Source of the DNA: Pseudomonadota bacterium
GTDB taxonomy: Bacteria > Pseudomonadota > Alphaproteobacteria > Reyranellales > Reyranellaceae
Reading direction: 5' to 3'
NCBI GenBank assembly: GCA_023436825.1
Contig: JAEZHS010000717.1
Location: forward strand, 1 to 5,880
DNA length: 5,880 bases
In this document: positions 5,838 through 5,880 of the stretch, in pieces
Numbering within the stretch: position 1 is the first letter of the stretch
How the letters are laid out: each line of letters begins with the position of its first letter
Translations under genes and position numbers: made by a program
The notes under the pieces: generated by a model
What the model was told of the DNA's origin: nothing
Databases searched by the model: none
Seen by the model: only the letters and a program-made list of their open reading frames with translations

Positions 5838-5880
5838 ATTACTTCCTCCCCACGTTATGCGTGGGGAGGAAGTAATATGT
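5834..5880. repeat. Perfect inverted repeat, 21-bp arms with 5-nt loop
   Basis: The left arm (5834-5854) and right arm (5860-5880) are exact reverse complements, separated by TTATG at 5855-5859. The inner half of the stem is GC-rich (CCTCCCCACG paired with CGTGGGGAGG) and the outer half AT-rich (ACATATTACTT paired with AAGTAATATGT). The pairing is still perfect at the last base of the window, so the true arm length is unknown. It lies 17 nt upstream of dppB. No T-run follows the stem inside the window on either strand, so it is not a visible intrinsic terminator. It could be a regulatory hairpin, a mobile-element end, or a fold-back artefact. Confidence 0.9.

Noticed and set aside
5834..5880. 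Palindrome as a rho-independent terminator
   Set aside because: The stem is strong, but no run of T follows it on either strand inside the window, and on the minus strand it lies just before a gene start.
1..5880. CRISPR arrays, tRNA or rRNA genes, insertion sequences, phage genes
   Set aside because: No regularly spaced repeats, cloverleaf-like or rRNA sequence, transposase motif or phage protein was found.

Overview
The window is GC-rich DNA with tightly packed genes, strong G/C preference at third codon positions and 4-nt gene overlaps. The Fpr-type ferredoxin-NADP reductase and the Dpp-type transporter fit a Gram-negative proteobacterium, most likely an alphaproteobacterium. That placement is inferred from protein style and base composition; no rRNA or other marker gene is present.

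Layout, left to right. (1) Positions 1-538, minus strand: the 5' part of a ferredoxin-NADP+ reductase gene (fpr), cut by the window edge. It has a TTG start backed by a GGAGG ribosome binding site. (2) Positions 539-773: a less GC-rich divergent intergenic region with a possible fpr promoter. (3) Positions 774-1967, plus strand: a serine hydrolase of the class C beta-lactamase/penicillin-binding-protein fold with an N-terminal twin-arginine signal, so probably exported folded. (4) Positions 1952-5817, minus strand: a four-gene Dpp/Opp/Nik-family ABC importer operon, transcribed dppB, dppC, dppD, dppF (permease, permease, ATPase, ATPase). Spacing is 10 nt, then two 4-nt overlaps, which suggests translational coupling. 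The stop end of dppF overlaps the stop end of the hydrolase by 16 bp. (5) Positions 5834-5880: a perfect inverted repeat with 21-bp arms and a 5-nt loop, lying directly upstream of dppB and running to the last base of the window.

The two permeases would form the membrane channel and the two ATPases would power import of a small peptide or similar solute delivered by a periplasmic binding protein. That binding protein is not in the window and would be expected beyond the right edge. The substrate therefore cannot be named. The exported hydrolase could act on peptides or peptidoglycan fragments in the same compartment, but this link rests on position alone.

No clearly new multi-gene system is visible. 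The most unusual feature is the palindrome/dppB leader: it carries a ribosome binding site and ATG on each strand. On the dppB strand these begin a 12-codon leader reading frame whose stop overlaps an internal dppB ATG. A fold-back assembly artefact at a contig end is a serious alternative for the right arm.
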